Part shown: positions 12,856 to 25,491 of the stretch, piece after piece
How positions within the stretch are numbered: the stretch's first letter is position 1
Layout of the letters: every line of letters starts with the position of its first letter
NCBI GenBank assembly: GCA_964030475.1
Contig: CAXIPT010000008.1
Span: 4,216,568-4,280,567, forward strand
Direction of reading: 5' to 3'
Length of the DNA stretch: 64,000 nucleotides
Source: Tethya wilhelma
Lineage: Eukaryota; Porifera; Demospongiae; Tethyida; Tethyidae
The notes under the pieces: generated by a model
Databases searched by the model: none
Told to the model about the DNA's origin: nothing
The model's input: only the letters and a program-made list of their open reading frames with translations
Position numbers and translations under genes: made by a program

Positions 12856-15161
12856 CTACTGGTGTCTCTTCAGGTGAAGGGCAAGATGGTCTGATCTGGC
12901 AAAAGCTCTTTCGCAGTGTGGACACTTGAAAGGCTTCACTCCCGTGTGTTTTCTCATGTGTCTGGTAAGTTCGTCCGATCGTGCAAACTTCCAACTACAA
13001 CCCTCCCAGCTACATTTGTATGGTTTCTCTCCCGTGTGCGTTCTCTGGTGAGCCTTGAGGTGAGAGCTCTTCGTGTAGACTTTGTTGCACCCTGGATAGG
13101 TGCAGCGATGCACACGCTTGTTTCTCTGTGGCTTGGCATAGTAATAGACAGCATTCACAAGCTCGTATGGGTTGTATGGCGTCAGTGCTGGAGCTAGGAT
13201 GTGAGGGAAAGCTGCTGGGTGGTCCTTCATCGGAGAAGGAGGGTTGGAGTTGGGTGGACTGATTGGATAGTGATGCAGAGGTGTAGAGGTGGTGTACACT
13301 GTCTGTCTGCCGGGAGCATGGTAGGTGTATGCCTGAGCATTCACGTTGATGTTGACAGTGGACATGTGAGGGTGAGCAGCCGAATAGGGTGGAGACGGCA
13401 GCCCGGCAAAGTCCGGGAGATGACTGGTGGACGATGCAACGTGAGTTATGGGCTTTGTGTCTTGAGGAGTGGCGCCCACAGACATTGGACTCGAGTGGAT
13501 CATCTGCGGAGGAGGTGGGTATGGGTAGTGTTGCAGGGGCTGACTGGCTGGAGTGATGGTTGGCACTGCCGGCTGGGGGGAAGAGTTTGCTACACGACAC
13601 GAAGAACTTAGTTCACTCTTCACTTCAACAACGGCCGGCTCTTCCGAGATGCTGTGAGCTCTGGGTGGTGGTGGTGCCGGACTGTACTCCGATTTCACGG
13701 AGGGGCTCAGAGCAGCGTTGCTGATTTCATCGGATATCTCGATATCACGGAGAATCTCGTCAATATCAGAGGCACTGCTTGTGTCGTCATCACTCTGCCC
13801 ACCTAGGTAGCAGGTCATTTCATTGCGTGTCTGTCGTGTGTGTTCTCTGGTGAGCCTTGAGGTGAGAGCTCTTGGTGTAGACCTTGTTGCAACCTGGATA
13901 GGTACAGCGATGCACACGCTTGTTTCTCTGTGGCTTGGCGTAGTAATAGACAGCATTCACAAGCTCGTATGGGTTGTACGGCGTCAGTGCTGGAGCTAGG
14001 ATGTGAGGGAAAGCTGCCGGGTGGTCCTTCATCGGAGAAGGAGGGTTGGAGTTGGGTGGACTGATTGGATAGTGATGCAGAGGTGTAGAGGTGGTGTACA
14101 CTGTCTGTCTGCCGGGAGCATGGTAGGTGTACGCCTGAGCGTTCACGTTGATGTTGACAGTGGACATGTGAGGGTGAGCAGCCGAATAGGGTGGAGACGG
14201 CAGCCCGGCAAAGTCTGGGAGATGACTGGTGGACGATGCAACATGAGTTATGGGCTTTGTGTCTTGAGGAGTGGCGCCCACGGACATTGGACTCGAGTGG
14301 ATCATCTGCGGAGGAGGTGGGTATGGGTAGTGTTGCAGGGGCTGACTGGCTGGAGTGATGGTTGGCACTGCCGGCTGGGGGGAAGAGTTTGCTACACGAC
14401 ACGAAGAACTTAGTTCACTCTTCACTTCAACAACAGCCGGCTCTTCCGAGATGCTGTGAGCTCTGGGTGGTGGTGGTGCCGGACTGTACTCCGATTTCAC
14501 GGAGGGGCTCAGAGCAGCGTTGCTGATTTCATCGGATATCTCGATATCACGGAGAATCTCGTCAATATCAGAGGCACTGCTTGTGTCGTCATCACTCTGC
14601 CCACCTAGGTAGCAGGTCATTTCATTGCGTGTCTGGAGAGAGAGAGAGAAAAATGGTACTGGTAAATTTGATTCTAGTAAACACAGGCCAAATTTGTCAT
14701 GCAGTTTGATGTACAAGGTCAACAAGCTGGCTCAAAGCCACTGAAAAATGCTTATTATGTGGGTGGGAAACTCCTCTGAGAATTGGAGAAAGCGTATACA
14801 TTTTCTTTAGAAGTGCGAATGAATACTGTTATTGCTAACAGTAAATATTATTCATTGTTTTCAGTCAGACAAAAACAGTGAGACGGGACATCGGGGAGAC
14901 AGTGCTAATATAACAACTGGTGCGTGCAAATTGAACAAGAGTGAAGAAAACAATTCTCACCTTTTGGATCTCTTCATCGGAATGGAAGCCGTTATCTTCC
15001 AGCTCAGAATAGTTGTAGTCGGCACGAACAGCATTCGACTGGGGAGGACTGGGCGTCCCGAATTTATAAAACCTCTCGTTCACTGGGCACACGGAGGCTT
15101 GCTGAGTAGCGTTAGAATGTGGGAGACAATTGGAGGACATAACCAAGGCCATCTTCTTCAT
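12856..15161 (-). CDS. Krueppel-like factor (KLF gene B), two coding exons, disrupted by a tandem duplication
   Basis: KLF-type transcription factor. Exon 1 is 14,961-15,161 (ATG at 15,161, 67 codons, donor GTGAG). Exon 2 starts at 14,632 after a ctctctctccag acceptor and ends at the stop at 12,856. The N-terminal part has an acidic segment ([15 protein letters not shown]), a likely activation motif, then a Pro/Ser/His-rich region. The C-terminus carries three C2H2 fingers with contact segments [15 protein letters not shown] and RSDHLALH, ending just past the last finger as in KLF2/KLF4-type proteins. An 802-bp segment of exon 2 is present twice. Because 802 is not a multiple of three, the frame of the first copy ends at a stop just past the junction near 13,834. 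With one copy removed the gene gives a continuous protein of about 391 residues, so the single-copy form is almost certainly the functional one. It is divergent from the gene starting at 15,765. Confidence 0.85.
13033..14635. repeat. 802-bp direct tandem duplication inside a KLF exon
   Basis: Copies at about 13,033-13,833 and 13,834-14,635 align without gaps at an offset of 802 bp, with roughly one mismatch per 50-100 bases by eye. The junction lies at a short cgtgtg microhomology. The duplicated unit runs from the start of exon 2 into the first zinc finger. No N marks the junction. Confidence 0.9.
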
Positions 15162-15764
15162 TGAACAATCACTTGCACTTGTCTTTATAAAAATGTAAGA
15201 TTGGAGGGTTCCTGTGAGTAGTAGTGTGTACTGAAAGAGTCTAAATTTCCTAGAGAGTTGTATACCTGGTCCTCTGTCACGGACACAAACAAAATTATTT
15301 ACTTGTTCGCTAGTTGCACAAAACAAAAAAAGTTCCTTTTAACGACTTTTGAAGTCTGTTTGGAGTTTGGATGAAATGATCAGATGCTACTCCAACAGTA
15401 GTTGCACTGCAACAGGTTGAAGATGAGCGATTGATGATGATGATGAAACGTCAGTTTGTGACGGGTGGCGTTCAACCAGGTCCACTGGTAGCTACGCAAA
15501 TTGTTGAATCCCTTTGAAAGCAAGAGAGACGAGTTCCAGCTCGTTGAGAGACAAGGACCAGCCTGTCTTGCTATAGCCAGCTATAGCTCGGGGTGAACAA
15601 AAAACAGTTTAGTCGCTTTGCACTGCACAGCACTGCATTCAGTGTAAACTGCCTTGGCACGCAAACAACTAGGCTTTTATAGCGAGCAGGCCGCAGCGCG
15701 GGGGCGGAAGCACATTTACTTCCTGTTCTGGCGACATTCATTTGCAATATAATATCAATCCTCA
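15162..15764. promoter_or_regulatory. Shared divergent promoter region, KLF B / KEN-box gene
   Basis: About 600 bp separate the two opposite ATG codons. A GC-box (gggggcgg, 15,700-15,707) lies 58 bp upstream of the forward ATG, and a TTTATAG string lies near 15,675. Positions of transcription starts are not visible from sequence. Confidence 0.5.
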
Positions 15765-16654
15765 ATGGCGGCTATGCCACGTGAAGACTTCAGGGACTTT
15801 CTTGTCCGAAAAAAGGGAGATTACAGTAGCAAGTTTCCATTTCTAACGGAGAAACAGATAGTAGCTAAACTCAAGAAGATCTGGATCTCGCAAAATGCAA
15901 CAACTGCAGGTTGGAAACATAAATCTTTAATCATGCAATATGGTAAAAACACTCGCTTGTGATAAATTTTGATGTGCATTGCTCTTGATAGTCCAATCCT
16001 GGCGTTCAAAATGTTAATTTTTGTGCATAGAACAGAGTAACAAAGTAACAGCTTGTTCTCTTTTTTCAGTATAAGGAAATTCTTGGTAATGTTTATAGGT
16101 GGGCTTCAAATAGAGTATTTTACCACATGTGGTCCATGAGTTGTGAATGCTATTTCCATATCTGGCTAGCTGTGTACAAGGGTTCAACTCTATCAATGTT
16201 GGTATCAGAATTATGGCGTAGACTAGTGGTTAGTCCTCAAAATGGGAGAGTCCGGCTTATTATGAGTAATAGTGACCAACAAGCAGTCTTATCGTACGTA
16301 CTAAGCTATTGCACAAGTTATAGTGGTTTGGCTTTATATGCAATGCCATCTGGAAGACGTGAGTGACTTTGCTGTGAGATCATCAGTGGTGGATGAGATG
16401 AAGAAGGGTGGAAAGGGTTTGTTGTAGTTACCTTGATCAAATCGCTAATTGATTTATCACTGATTATACATCTGGAGTATGTCGCAATAGGCAATCTTCT
16501 TCAATGTCGTGCGAGTAGTATTTTGTTTATTTTCATTATTAATATAATAAAGAAGTGGTATTTTTTTTGTATAAATAGATTTTGTCACATTTTGCTTTGA
16601 GCAACTGATCCTTTCTTTCCCCACTCACACACTCACACACTCACACACACACAC

Positions 16655-16688
<34 letters not shown>

Positions 16689-17750
16689 ACACGCTCACAC
16701 ACGCACACACGCACACGTTACTTGTTAGTGTAACACAATAACCACCATGATGTTTTGAATTAAAATCAATCTAAGCCTGTCTCAGTTTACAGAGATACCT
16801 CTTCCTTTGTTTCTTTGATAAGCTGTTTGCACACAGCAAGACATTGATAGCTGTATGTTGCTGGTGATGACCATTTCTACAGCCCACTCAATCACGGCCG
16901 TCCTGTACCTGCTGAGCGCTTCAAAATTATCGTGTTGGCATGCAATTTCCTTGTGGCACGAATAATAATATGTTTTCAAATAAATATTATATTATACGTT
17001 GAATATTTCACAGTGTGCTATGTCTTTTGTACTGCAACAGTGCCTTCAATGGGTGCTTATGGGGATTCTACTTGCGCTCCCTTCTGGCTTCTCACACTGT
17101 CATTGTTGGTGTTACGCTAATTGACATCTTGGTTGGCTTCAGGTGCCAGCTTGTCTAGGCCTCTAGCTCTTCTCCTCACATGCCATTGTGTGTGTACATC
17201 CCTGTGGTTTGGTTCTACTATATGACCAAACATACAGGTGTGTGTACTACACTCTAATGCTTGGGTATTTTTTTTCAACTATAGCTGATCTGGGCACATT
17301 TTCCCAACTTGGGTATTGCCTGAGTACTATAATATACTAAAAGTAGTAAAGCTCCTCTAGTTTTGTCAATTGATGGTAAGTGTTTCTGACGTCAAGTGTT
17401 GTGAAAAGGCTTTGGACATAACAAACTGGAAAAAACTCACCACCGTAATGACAATCCTGAGAAGGTTCCACATTTGCTAGCTTACCTTCCGGTCCGTCTT
17501 TGTGTGTGTGTTTGTCCTTCCCATTCACTTGCCATCTGTGTTGCTATGGACATAAGTGCAAACACCCAAAGTTAACCGTTCCCTTGGCTTGTTGCCTCGG
17601 ATTCTAAAAAGAGTGACAACTAAACACCACTTAGAAGACAAGCATTCCTAGACCGCTGTCTCTGTGGTCTGTCTTTGGCTCACTTCACTTTCTCTTAACT
17701 CTTTATGTGTGTGTGTGAGAGAGTGTGTATTAGTTCACACAACTGTGTGT

Positions 17751-17835
<85 letters not shown>

Positions 17836-20800
17836 GTGTGAGTGAAGGTCCAATGTGCATGAATAAAACCGTAAAAGTGGTTTTCAGTTTATGTGTTAAT
17901 GTTTCTTCATTATGTAGTCTACGCTTCACGCCAGCTTGCTAAACACAAGTTTCCAGATTAGAGTAAATTGTGTGGGTGATGTATGTGTGTGATTTCGCTG
18001 AGCTCCATTGTAGCGTCTGTAGAATTAACAATAGCTTCACACACACACAGAAAGAGGCAAGGTATTCATGCACACAGCATTGGTGGTTAGAGTAGGTGGT
18101 GGTATTGAATGTGTATTGAACTGATCGAGTGCCTCGAGGCACAATCGCCACATTTAGCTGCCTCCAAAGATGTATACAATTACCCCAATGTGTGGTCAAC
18201 CACATAGGGGGACCCATTGTGGCTTTCAATACTTCATTGCTTATGGTTGTGCCCACTCCACATTTCATCTTTCTTTATGAGGTATACCTCAGGTGCCAAC
18301 CCAGGGGGGTGCCCCCAGCATTAGTTTCTTATTTTAACTAGTTTGGGAGAGTGTATAGTTTTAAAAAGAATCGGGGAGAGTTTTTTTTGGCGATGTTTGT
18401 TTTTGTTTTTTATTGCATCATTCAATAAAGAAACTAGTGTGAGAGATTTTGGTATATGGTTTTTGTTTATTGTGGATCTAAGTAACAGCCCCCTAGCTGA
18501 GCAATGTTCACTCTACTGTCACAGTTCTTGTCACATTTCCTCAGCCTTGGAATATCGTATGGAACTGAGACTTGCTCCATTACAACCAGCTTAGAAAAAG
18601 CTTTTAAATGATATGAAAATTGGAAAATGACCATTTTTTTCAAAAAATCACACTTAATCAAAGACATCCATGGTTTTCGATAGTTTGGATAAAAAATTAA
18701 TAACCACAGCAATTTCAAGATCTTTTCGTGTTGATCACAATGGTGCATGTCCCAATGCTATACAACCATCCTTGATTGAGATATGCTAAGATGATTTGTG
18801 AATTCTTGTCACTGAATAATGGTTCAGGTTCTTAGTGTTCTCATCGCATTTCTCAGCCTGGGAGGAGGGTTGTATGTCACATGTCATTGTAATCCGTGTA
18901 TTGAAAGCTTTCGTTAAAATCTCTATTTGGGGAAATTGAAAAAAAAAGCCATTTAAAAAACAAACGCTCAACTGCACATCATGCAAGCTAATTCATGGTT
19001 GTATTATAACCATTTGGGTCAAAATTTAAATCTGATAAGACGACATACTATAATAATACTTAGATCTCTTCAAGCTGATCATAATGATCCCAGTCCCAAC
19101 TCTGTACAGCTGCATTTTACATGAATATTTTGTGTAATTCATTTAAAGATCAGGATTATATAATTGTCGAGTGTTTGAGCCTACGTGTTAGTGAAATTGA
19201 ACCTGATTCTTGCTTGTAAACATTCCATTATGATTTGATTAGCCAGTGTTTGTTGCTAACTTAAAGGTATCCTCTTCACCCCCGTTACACGACTTGCGTC
19301 CTTCTCTGAATCTCGTACTCTAAAATTGTCTGGCTTCTCTTATTGGAAGTAAAAAAAAAATATTCTTTTGTGGATTCTACTGCCTCTAATGGTGTGATAG
19401 TAAACACTTATAGATTGAATTACACCGAAAAATCATCATTAAAGTTTATAATTACGTCAAAAAAAGTTGTCAGAAACCTTTTCGTTGCAAGACGACCTGC
19501 ATTCTTCAAGCTACTGATCGATTTGGTTGGTTGGTAGCGAAGTGAAGCAACTTAAATGTCACATGAAGGAATTCAAATTAACCCTTTTTATATGGTGTCT
19601 TTGCTCAGCAGTTGTGGAGTTTTAAGTGAATTTTTTGTTACGGATTCGTTCTTTTGTACTCCTTGTTCGGGCAGTGATGGCAAACAACACGCAGTTCAAA
19701 TGTCTGTTAAGAAATCGAACAAAGTTTCCCTTTTGTAACACTATAGTATGCTTATAATCAGGTTAAAGCTCTCTTTAGCGTGCTTGTTTCAACACTGTTG
19801 GCAGTTCTGTGCATTACGCTGGCTATAGTGGCACATTACATTGCAAGGGTTACCATGAGAACTTAGCAATGGAAATCCTCCAAGTTCCCGAAAAGTGGAA
19901 ACGTGCAAGTGTGTGCGTGTGTGCTGTTGTTGTTGTTCGGGTACTGGAAGCCAAAGAAGTTGATGTTGTGTTGGATTGAGTGGGCTCAGGGGCATGTGTC
20001 TGGCTCGCGACGGGCTGTGTGTTGTGTGCTTAGGGGCCTATTTGGTAATGGGCTATTAATGGCGATTACTCTCATTGCAAACTTGCTTGGAAGACAAAGA
20101 GAATTCTGTAATGGTTCCTCAAAGCTGTGTTCCTCTTTGCTGTGGATTGTTTCACTTTGTAATGGTTTTCTGTACATATAGTACATATGCTTTTATTCTT
20201 TTCTTTCTTTCCTGAAGGCACTTTGTACATGTTACTTTACTTGAATATCACATTTCCCTTGAGGTCATAGACATCAACGGGTTTTTTGTTCATGAGAAAG
20301 TCCAGTAGGTATTGTTATATTGTCGTATTGGTACAATATTATGTGTGTACGTACGTATATACACATATATATACATGTGTATATGTGAGTGTGCCTGTCT
20401 GTGAGTGGGAGTCAACGTTCTCTTCTTGTGTGTGTAATGTAAGTAAAGCGAAGGTACAAATGGTCTCCCTCTAGTGCTCCCTACTGCTGCTGCTGCTGTT
20501 GTTAGAGGTCACTTCAAAGTCATTTATGGTTGCACGCAATAAAGAAACTTGAAGGGGAAATTCAACGCGAGTGTAATTCATTGAACGATTGAGGTTTTTG
20601 TATTGAATACTCAAAATGGGATGCTCGCCAAATATGAGCCTTTCAATGAGCCCTATTCTTCTTCATCCTACTCACTCTTGTTGGACGACAAGATTTGGTT
20701 GGCCACACCTGCATTCCTGTGTGTTGCTCTCAAGACTCTTGAGTGTCTCAAATTAGTTTTACATTAGGCGCACACAAATGCTCTCCATTGGATTGTATGT

Positions 20801-23604
20801 GTGTTCTACAAAGTGTCCATTTAAGAGGCCAAAGGATGCAAATAAATAGATCTTGTTTGTATATATGTGTGTGTGTGTGTTTGAGTGTGTGTGTGTGGTA
20901 TATATGATGGATTGGTTCGTGTGGAGGTTTTACTATTTTTTTGTGTGTTTGGACATGAATCCATCCATCGAGCTATGCATTAATCAGACCACAACAATGT
21001 TTGGTCGTGTTCTTAAACATTCATTTCTCCATCCAAGTGCTTCTCTTCTTCTCCTCTTCCGCCAATACTTTACACAAGAGCCACTAGCTCTATCACTGTA
21101 CACGGCACAAGTACTGATGTATCTGTCGATTGATGTGATGTATGTTTGTTTCCGCTATATTGTTCATTCAGGATCCTCGAACAGAAGGAACAACGTGGTG
21201 CTGAATAGACCACGTCAATCTCGTTCAGTGGGAACATCTTCTAATTGCAGGCCTAATAAGGTGATGGGTTCATTTAGAGAATAACTCTAATCCATTGGGA
21301 CATCTCACTCAAAAAAGTTGTTGATCGTCACATTCCTGTGTCTTTTGTTTCTTTTCAGCTCACGCGAAGAGAGGTTTCCATTGTTTTCTTTGTCTGGTTA
21401 TTTGTTCTCTCTGTTATGTGTGTGTGTGTGTGTGTGTGTAGTGTGTGGTGTACACATATGGTCTTGTAGTCCTCAATGTGTGACCTTGTTGCCTTCAATG
21501 TGTGACCTCTACATCTCTTGTCTTCTACAGAGGAAACACAACAGACGGGCAAAGTCCACTCCAGACAATGCTCCTTCATCACTTGACAAAGAAAATGCAC
21601 CTCTCACATTTGACCCCACTAGCAGCTGTGAAGTGACAAACGAATCTCATTCCTCGTCCAAGTTTGATCGCACATCTTGTTACGACTTCCCAATCACAGG
21701 GGCATCCCCCGAGCCTGTCGTACCTCCCACCAAACGACCAAGTGTACAATCTGTTGCGAAAAGTTCGTCTTCTGGTACTCCCTCTCCGAAGGGTTTATTA
21801 TTAACCCCTTTGTCACCATCTCTAAGTGAAAAGGCTGCTGGTGGTGGGGTGCTAAGTGATGATGGGAACTTGTCGTCATCCAACTCTCAGAATGGGTGTG
21901 GCTCCACGCACTCCATGAGGCTCAGATCGTCCCGTGTCAAGCCACGCCCACTGGGTCCCTCCCACTCCCAGTGTAAGGGTAGAGCTGGAGATCGGAGGGT
22001 GCTGATCCGCAAGGTCCAATTTGTCGGACAACAAGTGCATACGTTTGAACCCAAGCTACCTGTCAAGAATACAAGCAGTCTTCAGAGTGATGCATCTCAG
22101 CCGGTGCAGCTCAATTCACCATCTCTATCGTCGAGTGACATAGATTCTCAGGATTCTCAGCAAGAGATTCCTCTACCGTCAAGTGACATGGAGCCTCAAG
22201 ATATTCCTCTTTTATCAAGTGACATGGAGCCTCGAGATTCACAGCAGGTGAATGTCTCTTCTCAGCCACCACCTCCTTCTCCTGCCATTGAGTGTCATTC
22301 ATCACTAACTGGCATTGAATCATCCGTGAAGGACCTTCCTCTTGATGCTTGCCAAACAGAGAATCAGAGGTCACATTCCTCTCCCAAAGGAAGCCTGGGA
22401 AGCGATGGTGAAGGTGCTCCTTTCGTTGTTGATAAAGGATCGAGCAGTTGCCAAGGTGATGATGATACAACTTCAGTGGCTTCCAGTGCAGCGAATGTTT
22501 ACGGAGGAAATGTGTCTATTCCAAGAAATCAACACTTGAATGGTTTTGATCAATCGTCTGAATCTAATAGTTTGGAAGTGACCACCTCCAACTGCCAGGT
22601 TGGAGAGACAGAGTCCAGGGAAGATGGTGGTAATCGAGGAGAGGCGGTCGTTGAGAGAGGCAGTGGAAAGATACGAAAGAAGAGAGGAAGGAAGAAAGGG
22701 GGCCGTACTACCACCAGGAAACAACCAGCTGCTGCAGAGGGACAAGTCTCTTTGGAGAACAACAATGATGAAGAAGAGGAGTCTTCTTCACAGACTCTTG
22801 TAAATGGGCCACAACTCGAGCAACCTCTTTCTCAAGCTGGAACTGCCACACCTCCCAAGGTACAGGAAACAGCCCACTCTGAGTTGGAAACAGTACCTGT
22901 GTCTAACGATGAAGACCAGCCAACTGAAGGTAAGGACCGGCCAACTGAAGATGAAGCCAATCTCAAGGACTCTGCACTGGCCAATACTCAACTTATTCCT
23001 ACTAATCAGGTATTAATTGCGAGTACATGCCCCCTGAATTATTATTAAATCATGCCCTCTCCATTTCCAGCCCCCCTCAGTTCTCAGTCCCGTAGCAGCA
23101 GACCCCCTGTGTGATTTGTTCCTCCCTCTGACCCCCGAACGAGAGAAGTACGGTTTCTTTAAAGACTCAGACTCCTTCTGCAACAATTCCCTCTCCAAAC
23201 GCAGGTATACTGAAAGATAGATACATGTTTGTGTTAATGTTCGTGTTGTTGTTTGTTTATGGTCTCCACTGGTGCAAGTTTCTCACAAGTGATGTAACTG
23301 CCTTAGGATTGAGTGTAGCTGGGTAGCAGCCAACCAATGTGTGTTATAACTATGTGTGTGTTGTGTCATCACTTCCACTTGTTGTTCTTTGACTGCCGAG
23401 CAAATAGAAAGTTTCTCTCCATAGTTGGTGTGTCTTGTGTGAGCATCGGTAGCCAGAGAGTCTCCATATGTGAGAGAGATGGTTTGTGTTGGTTTTGAGA
23501 GAGTGCCCTGATACTTGCAATTCTAATGGTAATATCCTGTTTGTGAGTCTGTGTGTGTGTGTGTTTGTAATACTGCGGTTTGAGCCTATCCAAGTGTGGT
23601 GTAC

Positions 23605-23670
<66 letters not shown>

Positions 23671-24325
23671 GTGTGTGTATAATCACAGTGGGGCTACATA
23701 TGACCAACATAATAAACCCCCAGTCTACACACACACATGCCACACACATAAACACACACACACACACTTGCACACTTACACACTTTGGTAGTGAACTTAT
23801 TAAACCTAGTGAATTAATTTAGAGCCTGTTCCCTTTGTCCTAATCTCATTATCCCATGTGGCCTAATAGGCAAAGCACTTAAAAAAGAATTCAATTTTTA
23901 AGAGTTTAAGCCACCAGACGTTTTGGTAAGATACTAGTCGCAACCAGCTGTACCAACTGAACAATGTTGGTATTGTTGCAAGTAACAAACAAAATAAACA
24001 AATAATCTTGTTTGTTTTTATTATAAAACTGTTACCATGCCGATTTTTATACGCACGATAAAAAGCGTGGGTGTATTGGTGAAATATAACTGGCAGTGAT
24101 CTCAGTCGTGCTAATTACAGAATAACTACCCATTGTTATGCTCTTAATTGGCATAATTTCTCGCATGGAATACTTTCATGAATTATTCGTGTGATTTTGT
24201 TTGCCCCACGCGTGCCATGGAATTGTGGTGCACCTGCTGCCTGCAATGCTGACCCTGTTTGTCCCGCCTGACTGCCAAAATCCTTTCTCTTCTTGTCTTG
24301 TTGGTTCACTGTTGACAGAATCTGA

Positions 24326-24356
<31 letters not shown>

Positions 24357-24485
24357 ATACATTGCAGAGTGGTTCTACGCAGTGGTGGTAGTGCTACAAT
24401 GGCCGCCTCTGACTCGACTGCTGGTAACGGGAGTCAGGAGAATGCCTACTGCATGTTTGACGACGAATCCGATATCTTTATGTGA
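15765..24485 (+). CDS. Unassigned nuclear-type protein with KEN box and PP1-docking motif, five exons
   Basis: Exons are 15,765-15,909; 21,172-21,260; 21,531-23,009; 23,071-23,204; 24,368-24,485. All four junctions keep phase and give 654 residues. The first donor (gttgga) is weak and intron 1 is 5.3 kb. Residues 4-39 are basic and aromatic (RDFLVRKK..FPFLTEKQIVAKLKKIW), loosely like the first half of an HMG box. Residues 98-100 are a KEN box in the context DKENAP, a degradation signal of APC/C substrates. KVQF at 239-242 within RRVLIRKVQF fits the RVxF consensus for protein phosphatase 1. The middle is Ser/Pro/Asp-rich with repeated SSDMEP units. A very basic KIRKKRGRKKGGR stretch resembles a nuclear localisation signal. 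The conserved-looking C-terminus has KYGFFKDSD and ends FDDESDIFM. A mitotic or chromatin regulator is possible, but I do not recognise the family. Confidence 0.75.
16620..16718. repeat. (CA)n/CTCA microsatellite
   Basis: Imperfect CA tract with repeated ACTCACAC units. Confidence 0.9.
17745..17832. repeat. Compound (GT)n(GA)n microsatellite
   Basis: A GT tract passes directly into a long pure GA tract. Confidence 0.92.
18510..19120. repeat. Diverged direct repeat pair
   Basis: About 18,510-18,790 and 18,830-19,120 share collinear anchors: gttctt..tcacattt/tcgcattt cctcagcct, then gatct.ttc...tgatca.aatg, then tcccaa.ctntacan. Similarity is partial, suggesting an old duplication or two copies of one repeat. 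Confidence 0.4.
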
Positions 24486-25455
24486 TCGGTTCCAGTATTG
24501 GGTATATGGAAGGAGGTTAAAGGGCAAATTGGACTTGTTACCAGTAATCCTTTTTCTTGTGAAAAATTGTTCATCGATAATATCTCACGAATCACATACA
24601 ATCTGGGTTCTCTCTGAAAATTAAACTGTTGATCGTGTATTTAATCCTTTGTATCACTTTTGTCACAATTACTCTATCTTATTCAATCAAATTTGTTTCA
24701 ATATTGTTAATCCTCGATCCAATCAGTCTTGGCTTGAAACCGGGCCACTAATCACTTATTGTTATCATGAATCATGCATAACTTGGGTTCTATGAAACCT
24801 GTGATGATCATGNGTGTGTGTGTATAATCACAGTGGGGCTACATATGACCAACATAATAACCCTCCAGTCTACACACACACATGCCACACACATAAACAC
24901 ACACACACACACACTCGCACACTTACACACTTTGGTAGTGAACTTATTAAACCCAGTGAATTAATTTAAAGCATGCTCCCTTTGTCCTAATCTCATTATC
25001 CCATGTGGCCTAATAGGCAAAGCACTTAAAAAAGAATTCAATTTTTAAGAGTTTAAGCCACCAGACGTTTTGGTAAGATACTAGTCGCAACCAGCTGTAC
25101 CAACTGAACAATGTTGGTATTGTTGCAAGTAACAAACAAAATAAACAAATAATCTTGTTTGTTTTTATTATAAAACTGTTACCATGCCGATTTTTATACG
25201 CACGATAAAAAGCGTGGGTGTATTGGTGAAATATAACTGGCAGTGATCTCAGTCGTGCTAATTACAGAATAACTACCCATTGTTATGCTCTTAATTGGCA
25301 TAATTTCTCACATGGAATACTTTCATGAATTATTCGTGTGATTTTGTTTGCCCCACGCGTGCCATGGAATTGTGGTGCACCTGCTGCCTGCAATGCTGAC
25401 CCTGTTTGTCCTGCCTGACTGCCAAAAACCTTTCTCTTCTTGTCTTTGTTGGTTC

Positions 25456-25491
<36 letters not shown>

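Larger units (their letters stand above)
15910..21171. other. Long intron 1 of the KEN-box gene
   Basis: This stretch has no supported coding exon. It contains (CA)n at about 16,620-16,718, a (GT)n(GA)n compound tract at about 17,745-17,832, a (GT)n near 20,868-20,896, and a diverged pair of about 280-bp repeats at 18,510-18,790 and 18,830-19,120. A small independent gene inside the intron cannot be excluded. Confidence 0.5.

Noticed and set aside
13010..13611. Alternative-frame open readings of 136-196 codons over the KLF exon
   Set aside because: Shadows of the duplicated KLF coding sequence; the zinc-finger frame is the real one.
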